Shown: positions 55,770 to 64,000 of the stretch, in pieces | Position numbering within the stretch: position 1 is the stretch's first letter | Layout of the letters: every line of letters starts with the position of its first letter | NCBI RefSeq assembly: GCF_963678635.1 | Contig: NC_087071.1 | Location: 22,759,013 to 22,823,012, forward strand | DNA: 64,000 nt | Source of the DNA: Symsagittifera roscoffensis | Lineage: Eukaryota; Xenacoelomorpha; Acoela; Convolutidae | Direction of reading: 5' to 3' | Notes under the pieces: generated by a model | Seen by the model: the letters and a program-made list of their open reading frames with translations, nothing else | The model's database searches: none | Told to the model about the DNA's origin: nothing | Position numbers and translations under genes: made by a program

Positions 55770-57262
55770 CTATACCACATTAGATCACTTACCAGCTGTT
55801 TCCTGAAATTTTATTGGAGAACCTCACTTAAGTTTCTGTTTTTTTGTTCCTTACTACAAGATGTCGGACCGAAAGTATTTTCTAGCAGCCTCAAAAGTTT
55901 AAATGAAAATTGAATGCTTTTCCAAAATTCTCTTGAGTGATTTAAGAATTGAGTTAGTAGCTGAGTTAGATTAGAAATCCTAAGAAAAAAGCGCATCTGG
56001 GGAATCTCAGCGGTCAAAACAATTTTATCATTTGGTCATACTGTGTTTGAGACAGATATTTAACAACCATTTACTATGTTCTTCTGCTCTGTTTTACTGT
56101 TAAAGTTGATATGCTCCAAATATTTTTGGGCAAATAGTTCGTCAGTTTCTAATAACTCATTGTTCTGATGATGTCCATATGAGTAGTGACATGAAATGGT
56201 TATGAAATGTTAAAACAACGCTTGGATACTGTAAGAATGGGTCATTTGTTTCTCTCGGTTTTTGTTGTTTATTTCTTTGTTATTTCAGATCTGAAAAAAT
56301 TGAGTTCAAATCTAACTTCAGGTCTGAATTTTTTCTATTTTTTTTCGAAATTTTTTTGATTTTGACTGAATTTTTGATACTTTAGGTTCTTCTGTATTTG
56401 ATAGCTTCTGATAGCTGCTAGCATTAGCATGTACTCAGAAAAGTCTCCAATCGGAGACGACTGATATATGTTTCCCAAAACATGGGACACGCATTATCAT
56501 GGGAAGCCGTAAACATCGAAAACGCACAAGTAGCACATTAAAATCAAAAGTTTGATAAGTCTTTTAACACTTTTTGAATTTTTTGAACTTTAAAACATTT
56601 AAACAAGAAATTTAGTTTGAAAACAAAACAACGATTTGTGTAATTATTCGGAGGTTTCTGTTTTGCTGATTAATCTACATTTAAATGTGTATTGCGGAAC
56701 CAGCACAACAATGAAAATTCAATTGTTTGTTCCAAATGAAAATATTAAAAATTAACAAAAAAATTGGCAGATCTAATTTCAGATCTTAAGTTTCGTTTTT
56801 AAGGTTACTTCATATCTGAAATTTCAAAATTGTAATAAAAATCTGAAATAACGCAATTTAGATGGGAGAATGAACTTATGAACAAACAAAGAAATTTTGA
56901 TTTTGTATTGAAAATCCGCCTGTTACGGGTATTGAAATTTGTTTCGAAATTAGCAAAACTTAAGTTTTGTTTTGATAGTAAATAGGAATGGAATCTAGCG
57001 CTGTTGACTGCTTAGTTTCATTTAATTTCAATGTTTGGTGTCACAAGAACCAACCAAAGACTTTTCGAAGTATCAATCTTACGCTGTTTTAAGCTGCGTG
57101 AGCATCGCCGCCGGTTGTTATAAAAATTAGTTAGACCTGTACTGTTCAAAGCTGATAGTACCATTTTGTTATGATTATTCAAATTTAATTCTTGTTTTTG
57201 GTTATATATGTGGTTTAATCACGAGCACTGCAAGTAGTTTTCTTGAAGAATATAATATTGCT
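55770..57262 (+). repeat. Duplicate of the TIR gene's upstream region
   Basis: Diverged match to about 34080-34850 in the same order: GACAGATATTTAACAACC, TTTTGGGCAAA-TA-TTCGTCAGTTTCTAAT, CCATATGAGTAG, TACCATTTTGTTATGATTATTC, and TTCTTGAAGAATAT-ATTGCTG. It ends abruptly at the LINE. Extra AT-rich DNA is inserted between matching parts. Confidence 0.75.
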
Positions 57263-57264
57263 GT

Positions 57265-58990
57265 GGTATCCCTAATGTATAAGTTCCTCCCATCTGCTCC
57301 CCAGCTGGTCAAGGCCAGGGGCAATGGTTCTGACTTTATCAAATCATTAGAACTGATTCAAACGAAATGAAAGTCACCACCGGGAACCCGTTCTACCTTT
57401 CCGAGGTAGCAGTGGTGGTCATGACGCTACAATCTGCACAATTTTGCCTATTGATTGTACCCACCGGGACAACGCCAACATGACTTGGCGGCTTGGGCAT
57501 TGGCCTCGCTTTGACCCAGGAGTATCGGTGCTTCACATAACAGTGATTGATCATTGACTTTCTAACCGAGCACCGGTAGGAGCAGAGCGGACACTTTAGC
57601 ACCTCATCACCTGTGCTAGTGTCTTGGTTTGATGCGAAGGGTTGCCGACTCAGTTGCGGTGCTGAGACGGTCGATTCTGATGCGCTGATCAGTTTCACAT
57701 GCGGGTGACAGTTTTGCATGTGCTTTGTCCAACCGCTGACATAGACATAAGTCTTGTTACAGTCGGACAGAGGGCAGTCGAATTTACCCTTTTTGGACCC
57801 CCCGTCGCTGGGCTGCTGGGAGATCTCTGCAGTTCTTTCAATTCCTGTAGTTACAGTTCCCTCAGTTCCTTTAGATACAGTTCCCTCAATTCCTTTAGTT
57901 ACAGTTCTTTCATTTCCTTTAGTTTCAATTTCACTTTCACTACTAGCGGAGGTCTGGACCGAGGGTGAATGATTGTCTCTGAGATGCCTGTACATCTCTT
58001 TTTTGCTATGAAACATTCTACCACAGTTTTCATTAGCACATTGAACTGTTTGCGACCTCTTGCCGATAGCATTTGCTTTAAAATCCCCACCTTCTGTGAA
58101 CTTAAGTTTGGTTGTCGGATTATGTAACCAGTTATCCTGGTCGCACTTGGTCTTGAGCCCATGGTTGTCAAGTTCAGCCCTGAGCTGCCTAACCCAATCT
58201 TTTTGCCAAACTTTAGCACCTTCAAGTAGTTCATTCAAGCTATCGGCCCCGATGTTTTTAAAGGAAGCATACAGTTGTACCCTTCTCCTGCATAGTTGGT
58301 GAGCGACTGGCGTTGTTTTTACTTTTTCATTCAATTCCTTTAGTTTCCTTTCGTTTCTGGTTTCTAGCCTGAGACACATTCTTTTAGCGCGGTGTATAAC
58401 CGCTTCTAATCTACCAAGATCGGTGCATCTGATGACAAGGGTCTCTAAGCCGTATAGCAGGACAGGCTTTAGGAATGTCTCGATGAGGAGACCCTTGTTC
58501 CTTAGTGTCAACTTTTTAGACACCAAGGCCGGTCTAAGACGTAACATTGCTATTCTTGTCTTAGAAATGCGAGCGCTGATAGCCTTGTCAGCGCTCCCAT
58601 CAGATGCTATGATGCTGCCGAGGTACTCAAATTGATTAACCTGTTCTACCTGTTCACTGAGTACATTGATAGGGACATTAGTATTGTCTTTGGTGTTATT
58701 TACAATACTTTTAGTTTTCTCGACAGAGATTTCTAATTGAGCCAACCCAAAAGTTTTTGCCATCTCATTCAGCGACTTGGTAGCATTTGCCTGGTTATCA
58801 GAGATCAAAGCCAGATCATCAGCGTATGCAACGTTTCTTTTCTCCCCACTGGTCTTACTTAGGAGGAAGTCAAAAAGGATGATAAACAACAGTGGGCCTA
58901 AAACGCACCCGTGCCTCACCCCTCGGTTCACTACAAAGGTGTTATCCTTATCAAGCTCCCTAATGTAAGTTTTATCACGCTGTTGAATTA
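57265..58990 (-). mobile_element. 5'-truncated LINE inserted in the duplicated TIR locus
   Basis: The element's 3' end faces left: stop at 57393, then about 125 bases of 3' UTR to about 57265, where TIR-locus homology resumes. On the right it breaks off within the RT near 58985, where the SAM tail of the TIR paralogue begins. No obvious target-site duplication. Confidence 0.75.
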
Positions 58991-59003
58991 TATTGAAAAT
59001 CAT
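57393..59003 (-). CDS. LINE reverse transcriptase, C-terminal half, with three C2H2 zinc fingers
   Basis: An open frame of 536 codons. Residues ~28-63 hold RGVRHGCVLGPLLF and YADDLALIS (60-63, catalytic YADD). Then FEYLGSIIASDG, KPVLLYGLETL and a basic region typical of the post-RT part of LINEs. Three fingers follow: C322-H345, C410-H433 (both C-x4-C-x12-H-x4-H) and C471-H492 (C-x2-C-x12-H-x4-H). Between fingers 1 and 2 a short repeat (about RTVTKGIEG) occurs four times. The first ~6 residues are probably flanking DNA, not element. The frame is uninterrupted, so the insertion is recent or the family is under constraint; it lacks an RT N-terminus and endonuclease and cannot act alone. Confidence 0.85.
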   Translation of the reverse strand: MIFNIIQQRDKTYIRELDKDNTFVVNRGVRHGCVLGPLLFIILFDFLLSKTSGEKRNVAYADDLALISDNQANATKSLNEMAKTFGLAQLEISVEKTKSIVNNTKDNTNVPINVLSEQVEQVNQFEYLGSIIASDGSADKAISARISKTRIAMLRLRPALVSKKLTLRNKGLLIETFLKPVLLYGLETLVIRCTDLGRLEAVIHRAKRMCLRLETRNERKLKELNEKVKTTPVAHQLCRRRVQLYASFKNIGADSLNELLEGAKVWQKDWVRQLRAELDNHGLKTKCDQDNWLHNPTTKLKFTEGGDFKANAIGKRSQTVQCANENCGRMFHSKKEMYRHLRDNHSPSVQTSASSESEIETKGNERTVTKGIEGTVSKGTEGTVTTGIERTAEISQQPSDGGSKKGKFDCPLSDCNKTYVYVSGWTKHMQNCHPHVKLISASESTVSAPQLSRQPFASNQDTSTGDEVLKCPLCSYRCSVRKSMINHCYVKHRYSWVKARPMPKPPSHVGVVPVGTINRQNCADCSVMTTTATSER

Positions 59004-59315
59004 GGATAATCTTCAAGAAGTACGCACAACCGTCGATGAAAGCCATTCTCCAAACCCTGGCTTCCCAAAATGCGAAGACAGAAATGTCGCCCAATGGACT
59101 GCAGATGATGTGAAAGAGTGGTTAATTGGAATCGGATTCAAAGAATCACATATCAAAAAACAAGGCTGGGGTCATTTACTGGAGAAGGCTTAATGGAGTT
59201 GAAAAACTGGCAGGCTACGATGCCAAAAATTTTCCTCGAGTTCTGTTGCAGTAGATTTGGCATCCAAGATAGCAAATTGATTGTTGATTTTAGCGCTGCT
59301 ATCAGAAAATTGTAG
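58991..59315 (+). pseudogene. SAM-like tail of a dead ARM-TIR-SAM paralogue
   Basis: Reads DNLQEVRTTVDESHSPN, then QWTADDVKEWLIGIGFKESH, closely like the intact gene's QWTADEVKEWLVGIGF. A frameshift near 59165 moves the rest (TGEGLMELKNWQATMPK ... DFSAAIRKL, stop at 59315) to another frame. Homology with 36610-36947 starts just left of 58991 (TTATATTGAAAA). ARM and TIR parts are absent. Confidence 0.9.
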
Positions 59316-60180
59316 ATCAAAGCCCGTGTTATTATATTACTAAAAATACAAAAAATCACTCACTAACTACGACTGTAATAATCATGTAAATAGATCAAGA
59401 TCTTATTCGAATCTTTTTTTTTGTAAAAAAAAAACTATTATAATGGATTCTTTAATCATATAAGGAGATATTTGTATTTTAGATATTCAAAATATCTCCA
59501 TACTCAAATTACATACACAAAAAACAAGCATAACATAAGTTTCCGATCGAGGTAGCCTTCGATTTTTTTGAATTATGAATTATCCATTTTTTATAAAACT
59601 TTTTCTAAATTTTCTTATTTTTCTTATTCAGATTATTTAATTATTTGCGTTGAAGCAAGATTGCTTCCTTCTGTAATTTTTTAGTGTTGGAATGGAAGTG
59701 AAATTGCAATTGATCAAAATTTAAAGTTTCCTCAATTCATTATAAACTTCTCCGCGCCAAAAAATAAAATTAAAAAATAATGATCAGTTTTTCAAATTTG
59801 GTTTTCGAAATTTAAAAAAAAAACAACAAAATGCGTTAGTTTCTTCGCACGTTTTGCGAGTGATCGAAATAATAAGCGGTTGACAATAAGTTCAATTGAC
59901 AAAAATGTTGGGGCTAAAAACTAAGATGATTGATCGAGCTTCCCTGCTTCCTTGACCTTGGTAATCATGATAATAATAAATATTACGAACTGATAGAAAC
60001 ACAAACTTCAGCAGTTCCATAAAAGTGAAAACAATGTAGGCCCCGCGGTCTTGATTTTAGCATCTGTCTGTTTACCGATGAGCACAGAATAATCACCTCT
60101 ACAAAACCCCATGAAAGCAAATGGCGATGAACCTACGAAAAAATCTATAGAACCGTATATTTTATACTTTTCCCCATAAA
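59316..60180. other. No gene seen
   Basis: AT-rich DNA with an A-run at 59420-59440. Near 60010-60180 the minus strand has a 63-codon open frame (VGSSPFAFMGFCRGDYS) cut off by the MITE. Confidence 0.4.
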
Positions 60181-60968
60181 TACCCGGGTTGACCTCCATA
60201 AACCGAAAACGTTTATCTTACATTTCTCCACACCAAAAATGCTCATCATACAATTGCCTGCATCAAATGTATGGAAAAATGCTAATCATACAATTTTCAT
60301 ACAATTTTTTTAAAAAGTTTTCAAGCAAAATTGAAATTGCCCCAAAAATTTTTTCAACCTCAAATCGAATTTTATACTCAAACAAACATTTTGCATGCAA
60401 AATTTAGTTTTTTGTCTGCATAACGTAGTCCACGATGCACAAAAATTAGAGTTTTTTCCGTTTCTCTGGATAACTTTTTTTAAAACAGGCTATTCCTGTT
60501 TTTTTTTTGTATGGCATGTTTATATATGCCTTGATCAATGTTTGATAAGTTGAAAATTCAATTTTAAAAAAAAATTATCTTTGAAAAAATTTGCCAAAAT
60601 TTAAAAGTTTGATACTTTCAGTATATCATTTGTGAAGTAATCACTTTTACAATTCAGATCGTTTCCAATGCATTGTCAATGACATACGATCAAACTTTTG
60701 GGAACTCTAGTGTTGAGTATACCATGGGTTTAGTCACTTGTGTTCGGTCACGAACACATCCCAAAAATTTTGAGATATAAAATTTAGAAAAAATCAATTT
60801 TTTGGTTTATGAAAAAATGCTTGTCCTACACTTTTCATTTATGAAAAATTGCTTATCCTAGAGTTTTTTTAAAAATTTTCTGAGTCTATGAAAATCTAGG
60901 AAATTGTAGGATAAGCATTTTTTCATATACGGAAATTGTCGGATAAGCATTTTTGGTCAACCCGGGTA
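60181..60968. mobile_element. MITE with 14 bp inverted ends and TA flanks
   Basis: TACCCGGGTTGACC (60181-60194) and its reverse complement (60955-60968). If TA is the duplicated target, the element is 60183-60966, as in Tc1/mariner-type MITEs. Inside, copies of AAAATGCTNATCNTACAATT occur near both ends in opposite orientation, plus two direct copies at about 60820 and 60850. No coding capacity. Confidence 0.75.
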
Positions 60969-61215
60969 TCTATATCCATTGGACCTTTTTTCTTAGTTCT
61001 ATTGATGGCATTTTTACACAGTTACAAGAAGAGCTAGCATATAGCCTTCGCCTGTTTATGTCGATATCTGGATTCCCAATACAGAGTTCAAATCCAAGTA
61101 CACTGTGGGGAGTGTCGTATTTAACATTGAAGATTATTAGTTCAAACTGACGAAAATTTAAGTGAGACTCACATGTTTTTAAAAGCCATCCGGTTTTTCT
61201 CAGCGGGTTTTTGCC

Positions 61216-61600
61216 ACCCGGGTTGATTCGGTACACTGGAAAGGCTGGTCACTCATTTTCATACATGTTTTCATGAAAAAAAGGCTCGGCATTCAATTCT
61301 CACTTATGAGATATGTATGATTAGCCGTAGTTAAAAAGTAATCATTCCGCCCCTAGTAACTTCCAAAAAAATCGCTTCTCGGCGCGCGTAAAAGATCAAG
61401 TTCATACATGTTCTTAACCGTTTACCTGAGAGTAAAATCATGTTGTAATATGTATGACATGTTGCAAGAAGGTAGAAGAAGGTAGATTAAGATGTGACTA
61501 GATCTACTTTCCAAATTTAAATGAAAAAAATGTTTGAAATTTTTTGACATTAGTTTTGTTATATCAAAAATTTTGCTAATGTTGACTGAAAACCCGGGGT
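61216..61600. mobile_element. Possible second element with related ends
   Basis: ACCCGGGTTGA at 61216 and AACCCGGGGT at 61591-61600 are inverted and resemble the ends of the MITE just to the left. The interior is different (TACATGTTTTCATGAAAA and GTATGA motifs). Confidence 0.35.
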
Positions 61601-61816
61601 AAAAAAACTCAATTATCAAACTTATCATGCACACTATTTAAATAATTTCAAATCAATTTCACTACAAATCAATTATTAAAAAAATACTCAAAATTTTTAA
61701 TCAATTTTATGAAGGATATCTTCCGCCACTCTTAAGTGAGCTGGCATTATGTAAAAGCTGAAACTCAATAGTTCTCATGAAAGGTTCCATTCTAAAATCC
61801 AGCCAATTTTCATTGG

Positions 61817-64000
61817 TTATTCTGACTTGAAACAATTTCTGAGTGGCTCAACTTTGTCTTCTTTGGCTTCAGAATCGATATATGGATTGTTGAAGTAAGG
61901 TTTTTCCAGAACAGCGGCTTCCCAATCAATAATATCATCTTCATCGCTCATGATTGAAGCAGTCAGCCACAATACAGGATGAGGTGAAACGAAACTATCA
62001 GAGCTTGAAGTTGATTCTGACTGACTCGAATCGTCATTGGTGCAGAGGGGGTGTTCATTGACCACTAACTTGTAGATTGATTCATGCTGACGTTGACGAG
62101 AACTGGCTGCCGTTTTATTATGTCCGTACGCCCATGAATATATACCATCTTCGGCGTAAAATCTCTTGCTGTCAAAAGGAGATAAAGCAATTTTGTGTAC
62201 GTCTTCAACAGAAAGAGCGTGATTCCTACTTCTTATTGTTTTCATATCAGTTCGAATACTTTTTCTGTCAAACAACACTGATTTGAAACGATCATGGTGA
62301 AGAGTGGTCCCTTGGCGCTTTGCTTAGTCTTAGGGTTTTCACCATCGCTGTATGCTATTGAATACGCCTTAGATTTCAGAAAAACAGCTTCCGACAAAAT
62401 ACATCCACTCAATTCATCGGATAGTTTCAGTGGTACTTTTCGATTCGACTCATCGAATAGAAAATGACCTGAAGGATATGAACTGAAATCCACAATGTCC
62501 TTAAATTTCACTAAGTCTTTATTTACGTCTCCAGTTTTAATCTCATAGAACAACGAGTCCGTGTCCTTGTACATTACTCGAGCGTTTGTGCCATACTGGG
62601 GAACGATTTTTTCATAAAAAAGTATATACTTGCAGCTTCGAAATATCTAATATAGCTGCATTAAAATAGGCGGGTTTGTTCCTATTGATTGTTTTCTTGA
62701 TTAATGTGACAGCCATTAAATTTTCTTTGAAAAACTTAAAATTGTTGAAATTGAACTTGTTACAGTAGAACTTAGCTTGCTCCTCATCATTAACCATCAC
62801 CGGTTTTTTTTCTTCGTCTCAAAATTTCCATTGTTTTCCCAAAGCATGAATTGTTCAGTAACTTAAAGAACTTCTTATCAAACTCTGAATTCTGAGGTCT
62901 TTGACGCATTTTCGTGTTTAGCTCAAAAAAAGCAGCCATAAAATTTGATTGATCAAATTGAAGTACACATTTAACTTTCTTGACTTTCAATCCTTGAATA
63001 ATGACATACGTAGTTTTTTTTGTCAAAAAGAGTCTCAGTCAACTTTTTTGACTTTTCTGGTTTTGGAATAATTTCCTGTTGATAAGTTGTCAAGGATTGG
63101 CTGTCATTAGTCATTTTTTCGGCAGCCAATGGGAAATCATTGTGAGCGTTCTGTAAGTTCAGAGGGAAGAGCAAGTCAAACATGACAAAAAAGCCATGAT
63201 TGTTGTCATTGGATGTCTCCAAATTTTCGTTAATTGTTTTTTCAACTCATTTAAAAATTCCCGTAGGCTTTTTTTTTGGTCACGGTTCCTCCATAAAGAT
63301 TTACAACATCTAAAAACAAGCCATAGGAACAAGTTTTCGATGAATCGTAATCAATTAGGTAAGGATTGTTGATTTTGATGTATCGTTTCTCGCCAATGCC
63401 GTTAAGACCACCGCCAATTGCCTTTTCACAGAAGGGAATCATATCAATATTTGTGAGCAAAACGATTTCTGTTTTGGTTGTTTTGAGCATAGCATCCCAT
63501 GATATGTTTGGAGTACTAAAGTAAAACGTTGCGTCAAGATCAAACACGTCTTTGAACAAGTTACAAAATTTCACAAAAACGTCAGCAAGAATTAATGTTT
63601 CACACTTAAAATACAAATCATGATAGTCGCCAATGTTCTCACAGTGGAAAGTACTCCAAACTTTTCTCGCATTCTGTAAATCTTTTTCATTAATAATAAT
63701 TTCACCAGAAAGAGTGTTGATCCAAGTTGGCCCAAAATGAGGCAAATAATCTTCCTTGAACTTATCAAAGACTCAATATAAGAATGAGGGTAAACTCCTT
63801 TTTGCCTCAACAATAGGTTTTCTGTCTCAACTGGAAACTGTTCTTTCAGGAGTTTGAAATCCATATCATTTAATGACTTAGAAAGACTTTCCAAGTTTCA
63901 GGAAGGAATCTAAAGCTATCGAGAAATATCATCTCTTCATACTTCGTTTTTACAGCTTCTTCTTTTGTCTTGTACTCGCCTACAGGCACATGTAAGCTAA
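61817..64000 (-). pseudogene. Polinton/Maverick-type protein-primed DNA polymerase B, broken and partial
   Basis: The minus strand gives, from the right edge: KTKYEEMIFLDSFRFLPE (end of the exonuclease part), CETLILADVFVKF, GGLNGIGEKRYIKINNPYLI and FLDVVNLYGG (Pol B motif A region, usually DxNNLYG), LNNSCFGKTMEI (motif B), KDTDSLFYEI (motif C, DTDS), then NHALSVEDVHKIALSPFDSK and a WAYGH end at ~62115. The pieces are 63592-63894, 63251-63745, 62971-63222, 62790-63026, 62612-62800, 62242-62574 and 61817-62278, each in a different frame from its neighbour at most junctions: at least five breaks. This polymerase type is encoded by Polintons and related integrated viruses (adintoviruses). No capsid, integrase or terminal repeat is seen in the window. 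The 61817-61980 tail (Asp/Glu-rich) may be flank. Confidence 0.85.

Noticed and set aside
57699-58302. Plus-strand open frames opposite the LINE
   Set aside because: Shadows of the 536-codon minus-strand frame, including the repeated Ser/Tyr stretch that mirrors the spacer repeat.

Overview
This window is nuclear DNA from an animal, most likely an invertebrate; I cannot assign a phylum. It is AT-rich, with long homopolymer T/A runs, spliceosomal introns (GT-AG, plus one apparent GC-AG), AATAAA polyadenylation signals, and a mix of LTR, LINE, Helentron-like, MITE and Polinton-type remnants. There is no bacterial-style operon. Only three host genes are well supported, and most short open frames here are chance.

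Layout. At 10-2759 (+) lie the last four exons of a gene resembling the synaptopodin-2/CHAP family of Z-disc actin-associated proteins; its 5' part is off the left edge. From 2760 to 10730 there is non-coding DNA with a ~170 bp tandem array (4.17-4.95 kb). From 10731 to 24144 (+) I assemble a six-exon gene for a 276-residue, six-helix membrane protein of the PGAP2 (FRAG1/DRAM/Sfk1) superfamily. Its first coding exon sits in a 2.14 kb tandem duplication (9050-13325), so two nearly identical first exons exist. Its introns host two copies of a ~525 bp Helentron-like non-autonomous element and several older repeats. From 24145 to 35038 there is non-coding DNA, including a seven-copy 76 bp minisatellite.

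At 35124-36947 (+) is an essentially intronless gene for a 607-residue protein with order ARM-like helices, TIR, SAM-like. It shares domain types with the NADase SARM1 but in a different order. Three copies of a ~44 bp element lie about 360-490 bp upstream of its ATG. Its 3' flank carries a 1.3 kb direct duplication, ~2.25 kb apart.

From 41323 to 48163 is a decayed Ty3/gypsy-type LTR retrotransposon on the minus strand (LTRs ~300 bp, 5 bp target duplication TACAA). It appears nested in a degenerate plus-strand LINE that resumes at 48169 and ends in an A/C-rich tail near 50185.

From about 51.27 to 59.32 kb the window repeats, in the same order and orientation, the content of about 22.86-36.95 kb: a dead copy of the last two PGAP2-like exons, then the upstream region of the TIR gene, then its SAM-like tail. 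The ARM and TIR coding part of this second copy is missing. In its place is a 5'-truncated minus-strand LINE whose reverse transcriptase carries three C-terminal C2H2 zinc fingers. The right end holds a TA-flanked inverted-repeat MITE (60181-60968) and a frameshifted protein-primed family B DNA polymerase of Polinton/Maverick type (61817-64000, minus), which runs off the right edge.

Homology statements come from reading the sequence and remembered family features; no database search was run.
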